A stretch of DNA of 64,000 bases from Cymodocea nodosa (taxonomy: Eukaryota; Streptophyta; Magnoliopsida; Alismatales; Cymodoceaceae). This document shows, piece after piece, positions 46,961 to 57,100 of the stretch. The notes beneath the pieces were generated by a model. That model searched no databases. It worked only from the letters and a program-made list of their open reading frames with translations, and was not told the origin of the DNA. Numbering within the stretch: the first letter of the stretch is position 1; every line of letters starts with the position of its first letter. Made by a program: the position numbers and the translations under genes. The stretch spans positions 10,002,001-10,066,000 of the forward strand of contig CM072343.1 of NCBI GenBank assembly GCA_036874045.1, written 5' to 3'.

Positions 46961-48279
46961 AGGGCCTGTGGAGCAGATTTTTATTAACCTGCTATCCAAT
47001 TCTAAGGAGGAGCAAGAGGTGCAAAGAAAAGAAAAAAATCAAGCTGAAATTAGTCTGCAGCCTATACAAGAAGAAACAGAAATTAGGGTAGAAATTGAAC
47101 TGCCCGTGACTCCATCCTAATCTGTTACAGAATCAGAAAGAACAGTAATAGATCAGATTGGTAGTCAGGAGGAAGAAGAAAGAGTAGAAAATGAAGAGGC
47201 TGAAAGAAGCCATTTGGACAAAAATAATTTCACAGATTCCACTGAAGAGCAAGAAACTCTTCAGCAAATTATGGAAAGAATTCAAGACAGAGTGGAGAGT
47301 TCTGCCGGCTCACCACCACAGACAGAAGCAAAAGCAAAAATTCAGGAATCTGAAGAGAATGTCCAAATGCAGCCTATGCTAGAGGAAGAGCAAGAGCAAA
47401 CCCCTCTGGAGCAACAAAGTCACCTTCCTGACCCGACTGAAACAACAATTTCGAATGAAGTACATTTTTGTAGTTAGGAAGCTTATATCAAATACTAAGA
47501 AATAAGGGGTTACGATATTATTTATAGTAGACCAGTAAATTGGGATGGAATGCAAGAAATCAAAGATCTATTTGAATTCCAAGGTCTACTGCAATTTATT
47601 ATCTCAAGATAGAGGGCATGCAGTATATGAGAATTTAGTGCCCTGTTTCTATGTAAATTTAAGAGAAGGAGAAGGAGAATTAATTTCAAATGTGGAGGAA
47701 GCTGATGTATAGATAACACCAGAGCTTCTCCACAACATATTTGGTTTAAAGAATGAAGGAACAAAAATTTTGGAGGATACAACTGCAATTGAATGGACTG
47801 AGCAGCAAATTAAGGACTGTTTAGCTATCAATCCTGGTGTGCCATTATTAAACAGATTGAAGCATTTAAATGGTAAAGCACACATGGTAGCTAACATTCT
47901 GATTAAGAATGTCTATCAATGACAGGGCCATGACATAGAATTAAGTCAATTTGTCAAATGGGCCACGTATGTAGTTGTAAATAAGATCCAAATAAATTGG
48001 TCTGCAGTTTTTACCTCCAAGCTGAAAATAGTAAAGAAGAAATTATTTTATGGAGATTTGATTCCACTACTGATGGTGGATAGTATTGATTTCACTAAAT
48101 GGACATCAAAAAGGATAAGATGTAGAACCATTTCGGTGAAAGAATACAGAAATTTTTTAGCTGTAGAACTAGCAGTACCTTCTGGAGGAATTGCAGGAGC
48201 AGTAGAGAGGATAAATCAATTAGAGCAGCAATTAGAAAAACTCCAGAAGGAAGTAGATGAACTTAGGCATAGAGATTAA
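46961..48279 (+). pseudogene. Accessory ORF of C (N-terminus deleted)
   Basis: Matches D from GPVEPIFINLLS onwards. It has the acidic middle, then IIYSRPVNWDGMQ, EIKDLFEFQGLLQFI, LAINPGVPLLNRLKHLNGKA, HMVANILIKNVYQ, KKLFYGDLIPLLMVD and the C-terminal coiled coil ERINQLEQQLEKLQKEVDEL ending RHRD at 48279. Stops at about 47118, 47476, 47608 and 47922 plus frame changes. Confidence 0.7.
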
Positions 48280-48721
48280 ATTGTATTGTTCGTCTACTTG
48301 TGTAAAATTGTATGAAATTGTATGATGTACTTGTAATGTAATTGATTCATATTAATGAATATAATTTTTCAGATGCAATTTTCATACTTATTTGAATGTG
48401 AAATGAATAGAATTTATTGAATATTATGTACTTTGTGGAACTTTATGAATATGTAACAAATTTACAATTTGATGAATGACAGGATAACTGCTTAAAAATT
48501 TCTACATGTTATAAGGTAAAATGTAAATTCTGCATAACATAAAATGACCTGCAATTTAAATCTTTATATAATGTTCAGATTTAAATGTATTTTAATCAAA
48601 ATGAGGCATTAATGACAAAGATTTAACTTTATTACAGTTAGCAGAATGACAAAGAAAAAAAAAAAAAAAAAAAAAAACAGAATAGAAAACTTACGAGAGT
48701 GAAACTTAGAAGTTGCTAAGT
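48280..48721 (+). other. Noncoding spacer between accessory ORF and array
   Basis: AT-rich with no ORF. A 26-bp A-run lies at about 48653-48678. It is conserved in D (37440-37828) and partly in G (23969-24180). Element 1 has only the last 50 bases, joined to the CGGTTTAACCG array. Confidence 0.6.
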
Positions 48722-48905
48722 GTTAACTCAACGAAGTAAGTCCGTTGAGTTAACCGTAACTCCACGAGGTCAGTAATATAATATAAGGTCACTCCATTGA
48801 GTTATCTGTAACTCAACGAAGTTAGTCCGTGGAGTTAGCAACAGTAACCGACTGTGTTTTGTTGAGTAATCTATAACTCAACGAGGTTAGTTCGTGGATT
48901 AAGCA
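48722..48905. repeat. AACTCAACG palindromic array of C
   Basis: Alternating GTTAACTCAACGAAGTAAG, TCCGTTGAGTTAACCG and TAACTCCACGAGG units, then TAACTCAACGAAGTTAGTCC. Adjacent units are inverted copies, so hairpins of 10-12 bp can form in DNA or RNA. Confidence 0.75.
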
Positions 48906-49012
48906 GAACGGTTATTCTTTTAACCACAAATGAAACTTCGTCGGTTTAGTGGTTACCAAAATTTGAAATTAGTAGTGGTACACGTACCCATTAAAATAGG
49001 AACCACGATGCA

Positions 49013-49073
49013 CGTTGCAAGACACGTTCTTGCAACGAGATTTATTCACTTTAGGGATGCGTAGTATATATAT
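49013..49073 (+). promoter_or_regulatory. Internal promoter-like block of C
   Basis: A 25-bp perfect inverted repeat (49013-49037; arms CGTTGCAAGA and TCTTGCAACG, centre CACGT) is 27 nt from TATATATAT (49065-49073). Spacing is identical in all four copies. A start about 30 nt downstream leaves a leader of about 100 nt before the splice donor. Confidence 0.55.
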
Positions 49074-49203
49074 GAAACAGAATGTTATTTACGAGTTACC
49101 AGCACTTTTAAGAGAAAGGAGAAAGCGTTGGAGAAACTGGAAGGAGAAGCAGTTGATTCAACCTTCATCCGACAACAAATATTTATAGAATGGAAAGCTT
49201 CAG

Positions 49204-49213
49204 ACTGGTATGT
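49204..49213 (+). other. Splice-donor-like site of C
   Basis: ACTG then GTATGT, with the exon ending at 49207, 30 nt before the gag ATG. Together with the acceptor at 50766 it defines a 1559-nt intron containing all of gag. Confidence 0.5.
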
Positions 49214-49236
49214 AATTAATCTTCTGTTATTTATTT

Positions 49237-50580
49237 ATGAGCACATGGACTCGTTCTCTAAGCACTAAACGATTAGTAAGAACATCTATCCAAGAATTTT
49301 CATTGTAGAGGGGTATTGAAAATTTTTCTGAACTGAACTTTAACGAAATTCTTTGGGGTGTAGCTAACCTTTCTTGAAAAAAGAACGTAGAGATGACTGC
49401 TCCAGTAGAAAAACCATTAGGAGAGATTCTATATCCTGAATTAATTGATGAACCTTCATGTATTCGATTGCCAAACTTTGAGGGAGATAGGTTTGAACTG
49501 AAATCTAATTATATTAGTCACTTGCCACATTTTCATGGATTAGAAAGAGAGGATGCCTATTATTTCCTTAGAGAATTTAACGAAGTTTGTCAAATGATGA
49601 GAATGCCGAACATGAGTATAGATGCTATTAAACTTAGATATATCCCTTTTGCTTTAAAAGATACAACTAAGAGATGGTTATATACTCTGTCGCTTGATTC
49701 AATTTCTACATGGACTGAATTTTGCTCTATTTTTCTAGAAAAATACTATCCAACACATCAAACGATTAAAAAGAAGAAAGAAATATTAATGCGTAGCCAA
49801 AAACAGGGTGAATCATTCTAGAAATATTTTGAAAGATTTAAAGATTTACTGACTCAATGTCCACATCATGCAATGAGTAAAGCACAATTAATAGGCATAA
49901 TTTATGAAGGCATAGATGTTTCAACGAAATCTTTATTAGAATCTACTTGTCAAAATGGATTTTTAAAATTATGTAGTGAAGAAGCATGGGCATATTTAGA
50001 AAATTTTGCAAAAAGAACTGCACAGTGGGAAAATTCGGCTAAAGCTATTGCAGATAAAAGATTATTGCCAAAAGGAATGCATGAAATAGATTCCAATACT
50101 ATGCTTGACGTGAAATTAAATGAATTAACAAAGAAAATAGAAGAGTTATCATTAAATCAAAAGCTAGCAGAAAAGAATACAAACATAAATGACTTAGATA
50201 TTATTTATGCTAGAAACCAGAGAGATAACTTGGGAAATTATTATAATTCTAATTGGAGAAATCACCCGAATTTATCTTGGAGAAATAACAATTTCCAGGG
50301 AGGAGAAAATATAAATGAGAAGAACATAAGTTATGAAGTATTAATTGAACAAGGAGCTAGAATAGAGAAATTAGAAAAGATAATCGAACAAGTAAACAAT
50401 TGTCTAGAATTTATATTTGGAAATGCGGTAAATCAAAATCAGAATAGAAATATACCACTTAGATAGAAGGAACCAATGGAAGTTAGACCTACTGGAGGAT
50501 TGCCAATACAAGCTATACCTAATCCTGTCAATAGAATGGTTAATGAAATTGATACCTCTTCTAGGAGGGCAGCTGAATGA
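49237..50580 (+). pseudogene. gag: Athila gag (capsid part) of C
   Basis: 1344 bp, 447 codons plus stop. LPNFEGDRFELKSNYISHLP, FHGLEREDAYYFLREFNEVC, FALKDTTKRWLYTL, KAQLIGIIYEGIDVSTKSLL, LTKKIEELSLNQKLAEKNTN, WRNHPNLSWRNNNFQGGENI, then a coiled-coil-like ARIEKLEKIIEQVNNCLEF. One frame throughout, with single-base stops near 49306, 49374, 49819 and 50464. It has the capsid and the NHPNLSW tail of Athila gag but no zinc knuckle, and it lies downstream of pol. How the particle gets its nucleocapsid function is unclear. Confidence 0.85.
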
Positions 50581-50744
50581 AGCAGCATATCTGAAACAAC
50601 TATCTGTATGTATATATGTTTTTATTTTTATTTTAAGTTAATAGTATTGTAGAGTTAATTTTTAACTCAACGAACTTAGTCCGTTGAGTTATGCCTTAAC
50701 TCCACGAGGGTGTGCAGTAGTTATGTTAATTTTTGTCTTTGCTA

Positions 50745-50766
50745 AATTTTTGTTTTTATTTTACAG
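50745..50766 (+). other. Splice-acceptor-like site before the F-box gene
   Basis: A T-rich tract TTTTTGTTTTTATTTTACAG ends at 50766, 9 nt before the ATG at 50776. Equivalent acceptors end in TTATACAG in G (26327) and D (35373). Confidence 0.5.
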
Positions 50767-50775
50767 AATCGACAA

Positions 50776-51914
50776 ATGGAATTAATGCAATTACTGTTGG
50801 ATGCACAAAGGGAAATACTAAGTAACTTGTCAGCTAAAGATCTGTGTAGGATGTGTTGTGTATCAAATGAAATTAAAGACTGTATTGAAGAAAAATATTT
50901 TCAGGGACTACAAGCTGCAAAAATGACTAAGATTAGAGATGGATTCATATGGAGGTCATTTAATCGTAGTTCAAATACCCATGAATATCTGGCTATGGAA
51001 GAAACTACTGGAATTCCAACTAATGCATTAGAAGAAATGAGTCATATTATGGGGATAGATGAAGGATTAATCATATACAAGACGAGACCAAGGTATGCAA
51101 GTTTATCATTACTTGAGATTTTGATAAGAAATCCTATAACAGGAGAAGAATGTAATATAGGAAGACCTAATATATTTGAAGCACCAACTGAAAATTGTGG
51201 GTCAGCTTTAATATTTTTTGATAAAAATTTTGCAATTCCTGAAAAATTATATTATTGGAGACCTACAGGAAATTGGGGTAAAGATTTACGCTTAAGTGTG
51301 TATAATTTTCTGAACAGATCTTGGAATGAAAACATTATAATATATCTAGGACAGAAATCATTAATTAACCAAACACATGTCATACTTGATGGTTATATTT
51401 ATTTAGTCACAGAGATATCAATAGCATATAAATCTGATTTATACAGAGTGAGCATAGACAGTTATGATGATTATACAGAAATTTTACCTGTCCCGAGTGA
51501 AATAGCTAAACCACCATCTGAAAAATTTAATAAAATTCAAATAGGAATGTGGTATAATGAAAAGATGATCCTACTTTATGTCTGATAAGATGGTGGGATA
51601 AACTGATGAAATTTCAAATATGGATTATGGAAGACATGAATGAATGGAAGTGGGAAGAGGAGTATATTGAAATAGATGTAGAAATAGAAACTGCTACATT
51701 ACCCTGGAACTAGAAAGGATCCCTTTCTGCATTACATATCATTAATGGTAATACACTCGTATTTGGAATTTATAATATATTGCATGTTTACAAATTAAAA
51801 AGGACCAAGAACTGCATTAAAACATAATTAATAGCAAGAAGAACTATGCCTAAAAAGTTTGCTTGGACTGATACATTTATTCCATTTGTTTCTACTTTTC
51901 AATCATGTTCTTAA
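50776..51914 (+). pseudogene. F-box-like gene carried by element C (one frameshift)
   Basis: About 378 codons. Residues 5-50 form an F-box (LLLDAQREILSNLSAKDLCR, MCCVSNEIKDCIEEKYF), the Skp1-binding part of SCF ubiquitin ligases. The rest has F-box-associated-type strands: LEILIRNPITGEECNIGRPN, LYYWRPTGNWGKDLRLSVYN, VILDGYIYLVTEISIAYKSD, KIQIGMWYNE, then after a small indel at about 51560 DDPTLCLIRWW, and SALHIINGNTLVFGIYNILH. The frame is otherwise open for 269 codons, longer than most ORFs nearby. It follows gag by 196 bp and precedes the 3' noncoding region. It is probably a captured host gene. The target is unknown. Confidence 0.75.
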
Positions 51915-53628
51915 GTTGTGATTTTGTGTGTTTAATGTTGTGTATTCTGCATTTATTTAAAAAAAAAAACAAAAAAAAAATAAAACAAAATATCAATCCA
52001 GTTTGTTGGTATCTGTTCTGGGAAACCAACTGGCTTGCTTGTGAGCCACCAAAGGCATAGAAGCCTGGGTTCCACACAAGACACTGATTTATTAATACCT
52101 GTTAAATGTTATTTTGTTTTATATTCTGTGTTTATCTGGGAATGAACAGTTTTTCAGAATCAAAAATCAGAATATGCAGAAAGAGATACAAATGGAACAA
52201 GGTATGTAACCAATTACTTATCCTGAATTTTAAATCAAACAAAACTTTATTCATGCCTGCTACAATTACTATACTTATTGTCAAATCTTTTACATTGAGG
52301 ACAATGCAAAATGTAGGTATGGGGGGGAGGTAATTAAAGTAACAACCATGCAAGTTTGTTAATTAAAGGAATTAAAATGGTACTGCAAAGTTTTGAGGAA
52401 ATTGAAAATTTTTATGAACTTGCTATAACTATCCGATAATTGAGATTGTAAAATTTTTATAAACTGCTTGAATGTTATATTTAGAAGGCTATAGAAGATG
52501 CTATAGAATTTATTATTTATGTAAATCTAGATATAGTATCTTATGATTTTTCTGAATTTCATGAGTTTAACAGTTTCACGATTTTAAAATGAAATCAGAA
52601 TATTTAATGCTTAATCAGAAAATTATCTAAAGTCCTGAAGGAGCTGAGATGTGAATTCTAGATTAAATGAAACACATATGATGAAAGATACATTTACTTT
52701 GACTGATTGAACTTGTAGAATGACTTTTGTGTAGATCTTATTAAACTACAGATAAAGTATGAACTTATTGTTATGGATTGATATCTTTAGTAAATGATAG
52801 AAGCAGGATTATATGAGATTGGTGTTTTATTGCATCTGTATTAATGAAATACATGCATATATAGTATGTGATTAATGCTTTGTTTTGTGTGTGCATTTAT
52901 TTTTAGAAAAAAAAAAAAAAACCTTGAGAGTTTATTGACTTGTTTGATCACGAGCCTTTTGTACTTGAGCAGATAGGTATGTAAGGATTGTTGACCTAAA
53001 AAAGGACTCTGAAAATCTGGCAACCTAAGATCTTGATCAGATCTGGGATTGTTGACTGAAAGCTCGTTACATGGGTACATTAGAAAGCTCTTGCATGATT
53101 CAAGCTTGTCAAATTAACTTTTAAAGTACACAAAAAAAAAAAAAAAAAAACATATACTGTTCTGAAAAGATACAAGTATTTTGTGAAATACAGATATCTT
53201 ATGAATCGAGTATATTTTCTGTTATCTAGAATTGCTGAAATATGAATCTGGAATTAACTTTTGAAGTTGTTTAATGGAAATACAATTCTTTATTCTACTT
53301 GTCTTAATCAGATTGAATTGGATTGTACTTTGATTCGTATGTTGTTGAAATTTCTTCTGGAAAAACTTATTGGAAAATTTAGGATTACAGATGATGAAAA
53401 GAAGAACAAACGATAATATAATTAACACCTATATGAAGATGATATACTTTGCATGTAATTTACATATATTCTAAATATCTTTGCAGGTTGATTACTGAAA
53501 CATACAGAATATATGTTTATGCTAAACAGAAGAAAAAGAAAAGAAAACAAAAGGGGGAGAATTAATTCTAGCACTTTTTGAAAGACCAATTAATTAAATC
53601 TTAGTTTGCTAAGGGACTAGCAAAATTT
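51915..53628 (+). other. Noncoding 3' region of C with two polypurine-like tracts
   Basis: No gene. GGTATGGGGGGGAGG (52317-52330), preceded by TTGAGGACAATGCAAAATG, looks like a complete Athila 3' end signal but lies 1.3 kb before the true one. The region between (52331-53628) is the block shared with copia B. A-runs at 51960-51980, 52907-52920 and about 53132-53150. Hairpin TTTGCTAAGGGACTAGCAAA at about 53605-53624. Confidence 0.75.
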
Positions 53629-53642
53629 AGGTATGGGGGAAG
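53629..53642 (+). other. Polypurine tract of C
   Basis: AGGTATGGGGGAAG directly before the LTR start TGTTTAG. Confidence 0.9.
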
Positions 53643-55497
53643 TGTTTAGAATGAAAAAGTGCATATTATTAACGGTTAAATGATGGTTAATTGCATAATA
53701 TTTAGCTTATCCTATGAGAATTAAGCCATTATGTTATAATTGCACTGTTATATGTTTTAATTGAAGAATCTGCTTAATTTTGGGGAATTAATGTTAATTT
53801 AGCACATTTATGAACTGTTAGTAAATTGCAGACTGTGAAATTCTTAAGTATCCAAAAATGCATCTGAGCATCGGATAGTTATACCTGTAACTCTCCGGAA
53901 TGTTATTTTATGTTTAAACTACTGCTGACACGTGTTGAGAGCTGGTAGATTTACTTACATTATAACTCGTTAAGTTAGTATAACTACACGCGTTGAGTTA
54001 CATGAAAATACACTAAGGCAATGCGTTAGGTTAGCGTTATAAACTTAAGTTGTTATTTTTGCACGTGTTTTATAGTTAAATCAACGAAGGAAGTCCGTTG
54101 AGTTATCTATAACTCCATGGACTACATATTTTCTAATATGCCACTATAGCGGTTGCAGGAACAGACAGTTGGAAGGAAAAACCACGTTTGCACGTATCAC
54201 ATAGGAATTCAATCGCGTAGGGAGAAAGAAATCATCGCCGTTGATCTGAAGGAAGGAAATCTAATCGACCATTCAAGCAGAAGCAGTTACCACTGAAGAA
54301 ATATAAAAGAAAAGAAGAAAAAAAAAGAAAGAGTGTGATCGATGGACGACCAGTGTATATAGAGGAGGAGCACCGAGCTTTCTGCAAACAGTATCGGCGA
54401 TTCTCCGAAGTATCACACCAACCATCGTATCACCACCATAATCACCAATCATCGGAGGTCTGTGAGGATACTTGCCTGATGTCGGGTCGATTTCGAGCCA
54501 AACACAATGCCTGACAACCACTGTGAGGAGTGATCGCATCGTAGGAAGGGAAGACATTTTCACCAAGCGCCGACTCATATTTCAGGAGATCGTAAAGCTT
54601 TTAGCCTTGGCTTCGGGTTGATGCCTGTATGCTGAAGAGGAGATCATCTTGCAATTCTGGACTCGCGATTCTATAGGGAGAGGAGACAGAATTGTAAGTG
54701 GTTCAATTTTCAGTGGTGTAATCGCGTTGCAAGTAGTGTCGAAAGTATTTACTATCAAGTGAAATTACTTTACATTTCACCTTTCGCCCATCACATCAAA
54801 ACAAAAATACCAAAAACAATTTATCTTTGTTTGTATGTTGTATTTGAGTGTTGTATTGTTGGTGTTGTATCGTGATTAATGTTATCTGTTTCAATTTTAT
54901 GATTGTTTTATGTTAGTTTTAATTTTACAGTTTACTGAAATTGGTTCGTACAAAACAACTTAAAGATTTTAATGTTTACTGTTTGAATCATCTGAATGTT
55001 AGTATTGCATAATGATAAATCCAATGTTAACTAGCATTAAAAAGCTTAATTGATGTTATTTACAATCTATGGAATCACCCAATGGTTGGCCGAATTCCTC
55101 TGTAATTAGCAGTATTATAAAGAAGAGACAGGCTCGTGGAGTTAACTTAAGTCCACGAGGATAGTCCGTTGAGTTATCAATAACTCAACGAACTTAGTCT
55201 GTTGAGTTAACTGTAACTCAACGGAGTGCTTATTGAATATAAATTTGAATTGTTCACAATCAAACATTTCTTAAATTCGTTAGTAATTCCCTATGGGATC
55301 GACCTATACTTGCACACTGATACAATAGACATTGTGCACTTACAGTTAAAGTACAAATTGGAATTAATATCTAAATTGTATTAAAGGTTGTTTGTTTACT
55401 TCTAAAAGAAAGAATAGGCATAAAGATAAATTAACTAAGTAAAAATAGAAGTAACAAATCCAAGTTTTTCTAGTGTAGTGCTGGGAAAACACGAACA
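53643..55497 (+). repeat. 3' LTR of C (1855 bp)
   Basis: Co-linear with 41329-43182. It ends ACGAACA, followed by the target duplication AGGCT (55498-55502). Differences from the 5' LTR are nearly all G/A or C/T, often at CG (for example GCATTGAG versus GCGTTGAG). Confidence 0.95.
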
Positions 55498-55502
55498 AGG
55501 CT

Positions 55503-56190
55503 TCAAAACTTCTATTACAGAAATGAGTTCCTCTATCATTGATAATAGCTTTAGGTATTCCAAATCTAGCAAATATATTGGTTCTTATAAATTGTATTAC
55601 CACTTTGTTGTCATTAGTTTTTGTAGGAATAGCTTCTATCCACTTAGATACATAATCCACCACCAACAATATGTAATTAAATTGATTAGACATAGGAAAT
55701 GGACCCATAAAATATATTCCCCACACATCAAAGATTTCAACCTCAACAATAGGATTAAGAGGCATCATATTCCTCTTTGATATTCTTCCTATTTGTTGAC
55801 ATCTTAAACAACTTAAGCAATATTTATGAGCATCTTTGAATAGTGTTGGCCAATAAAATTCACATTGCAGAATTTTTGCAGTAGTTTTCCCTAAACCAAA
55901 ATGCCCTCCACAAGCTTGGTCATGATAGAAAGACAATATGCTCTGATATTCAGTTTTTGGAACACACCTCCTTAAAACCAAATCAAGACATTTCTTAAAT
56001 AAGTATGGGTCTTCCCAATAGTAATATTTTACTCTTGAGAAAAATAATTTCTTATCCTGTCTATTCCAATCCTTAGGTGTTAAACCAGTAACTAAGTAAT
56101 TAACTATGTCTGCATATCAAGGCATTGTGTTGATGGTCATTAATTGTTCATTAGGAAAATTATCCTAAATTTCAATATTTGATTTTTGTA
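55503..56190 (-). pseudogene. pol (INT): Integrase N-terminal half of D
   Basis: HHCC motif ([29 protein letters not shown]), first catalytic region [20 protein letters not shown] (the aspartate of WGIDF is tyrosine here), RTNIFARFGIPKAI and the second aspartate in INDRGTHFCNRSFEAL. It is cut there by element C. A stop near 56165 and the D-to-Y change disable it. Confidence 0.85.
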
Positions 56191-57100
56191 TTTATAATCT
56201 TGATAAATGATCTGCTACTACATTCTCACAACCTTTTTTATCTTTAATTTCTAGATCAAATTCTTGTAATAATAATATCCATCGGATCAATCTAGGCTTA
56301 GTTTCTTTTTTTTTTATTAGATGTTTTAAAGCTACATGATCCATGTATACTATTACTTTAGCTCCAATCAGATATGATCTAAACTTTTCTAAGGCAAACA
56401 CAATAGCTAATAGTTCTTTTTCAGTAGTCGTGTAATTAACTTGAGTATCATTTAAGGTTTTGCTTGCATAATGAATCACTCTAGGAGATTTTTCTATCTT
56501 CTGTCCCAACACTGCTCCTACAGCAAAATTAGATGCATCGCACATTAATTCAAATGGATGGCTCCAATCAGGTGCTTGAATTATAGGAGTTGAAATTAAG
56601 CTAGTTTTAAGTCTGAAAAATGCTTCCTTGCAATTTTTATCAAAGTTGAATGAGACATCTTTTAATAGATTAGTTAAAGGTCTAGCTATTTTGCTAAAGT
56701 CTTTAATAAATCTTTTATAAAAACCAGCATGTCCTAGAAATGATCTAATAACTTTTACTGATTTAGGTTCTGGTAGATTAGAAATTACTTCTATTTTAGC
56801 TTTATCTACTTCCAACCCTTTCTTAGAAACAACATGCCCTAAGACTATTCCTTGTTTAACCATGAAGTCACATTTTTCCCAATTTAAAATAAGATTTTTT
56901 TCCTCATATCATTTTAATATTTGGTCTAAATTGCTTAAACAAACTTCATATGAGTTGCCATATACAGTAAAATCATCCATAAATATTTCCAAAAAATCTT
57001 CAGTCATTCTAGTAAATATGCCTTGCATACACCTTTGAAAGGTAGCTGGTGCATTGCATAATCCGAATGGCATTCTCTTAAAAGCATAAGTTCCATTAGG
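56191..57100 (-). pseudogene. pol (RT-RH): RT palm and RNase H of D
   Basis: RMPFGLCNAPATFQRCMQGI, FLEIFMDDFTVYGNSYEVCL (FMDD box intact), then an open frame 56863-56192 from [20 protein letters not shown] through RNase H to [15 protein letters not shown] reads MDHVALKHL here. A stop lies near 56910. A stop replaces the cysteine codon of TFTCPNGTY at 57101. Confidence 0.9.

Larger units (their letters stand above)
41329..55497 (+). mobile_element. Athila element C, complete ends, nested in D (14.2 kb)
   Basis: Both LTRs (41329-43182 and 53643-55497), primer site, polypurine tract and 5-bp target duplication are intact. Internal order: zinc knuckle, protease, RT, RNase H, truncated integrase fused to the accessory ORF, AACTCAACG array, promoter-like block, gag, F-box, noncoding 3' region. 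About 2.2 kb (integrase core and C-terminus, spacer, accessory N-terminus) and about 0.2 kb before the protease are deleted relative to D. In the first 600 bp the two LTRs differ at roughly 20 sites, nearly all transitions, so the insertion is old but younger than D. Confidence 0.95.

Noticed and set aside
48722..48905. CRISPR-like array (short palindromic repeats)
   Set aside because: Unit spacing is irregular, units alternate in orientation, there are no unique spacers of fixed length and no cas genes, and the context is a plant retrotransposon.
50776..51914. F-box ORF as an ordinary host gene interrupted by retrotransposons
   Set aside because: It appears four times in the same 3' part of the element in both orientations, directly after gag wherever gag is present, so it travels with the element.
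52106..52353. Small ORFs with hydrophobic stretches in the 3' noncoding region (also 53222-53428, 62204-62422 and 62947-63192)
   Set aside because: Not conserved between C and E as frames. Hydrophobic residues follow from T-rich sequence. Not supported as env or membrane proteins.
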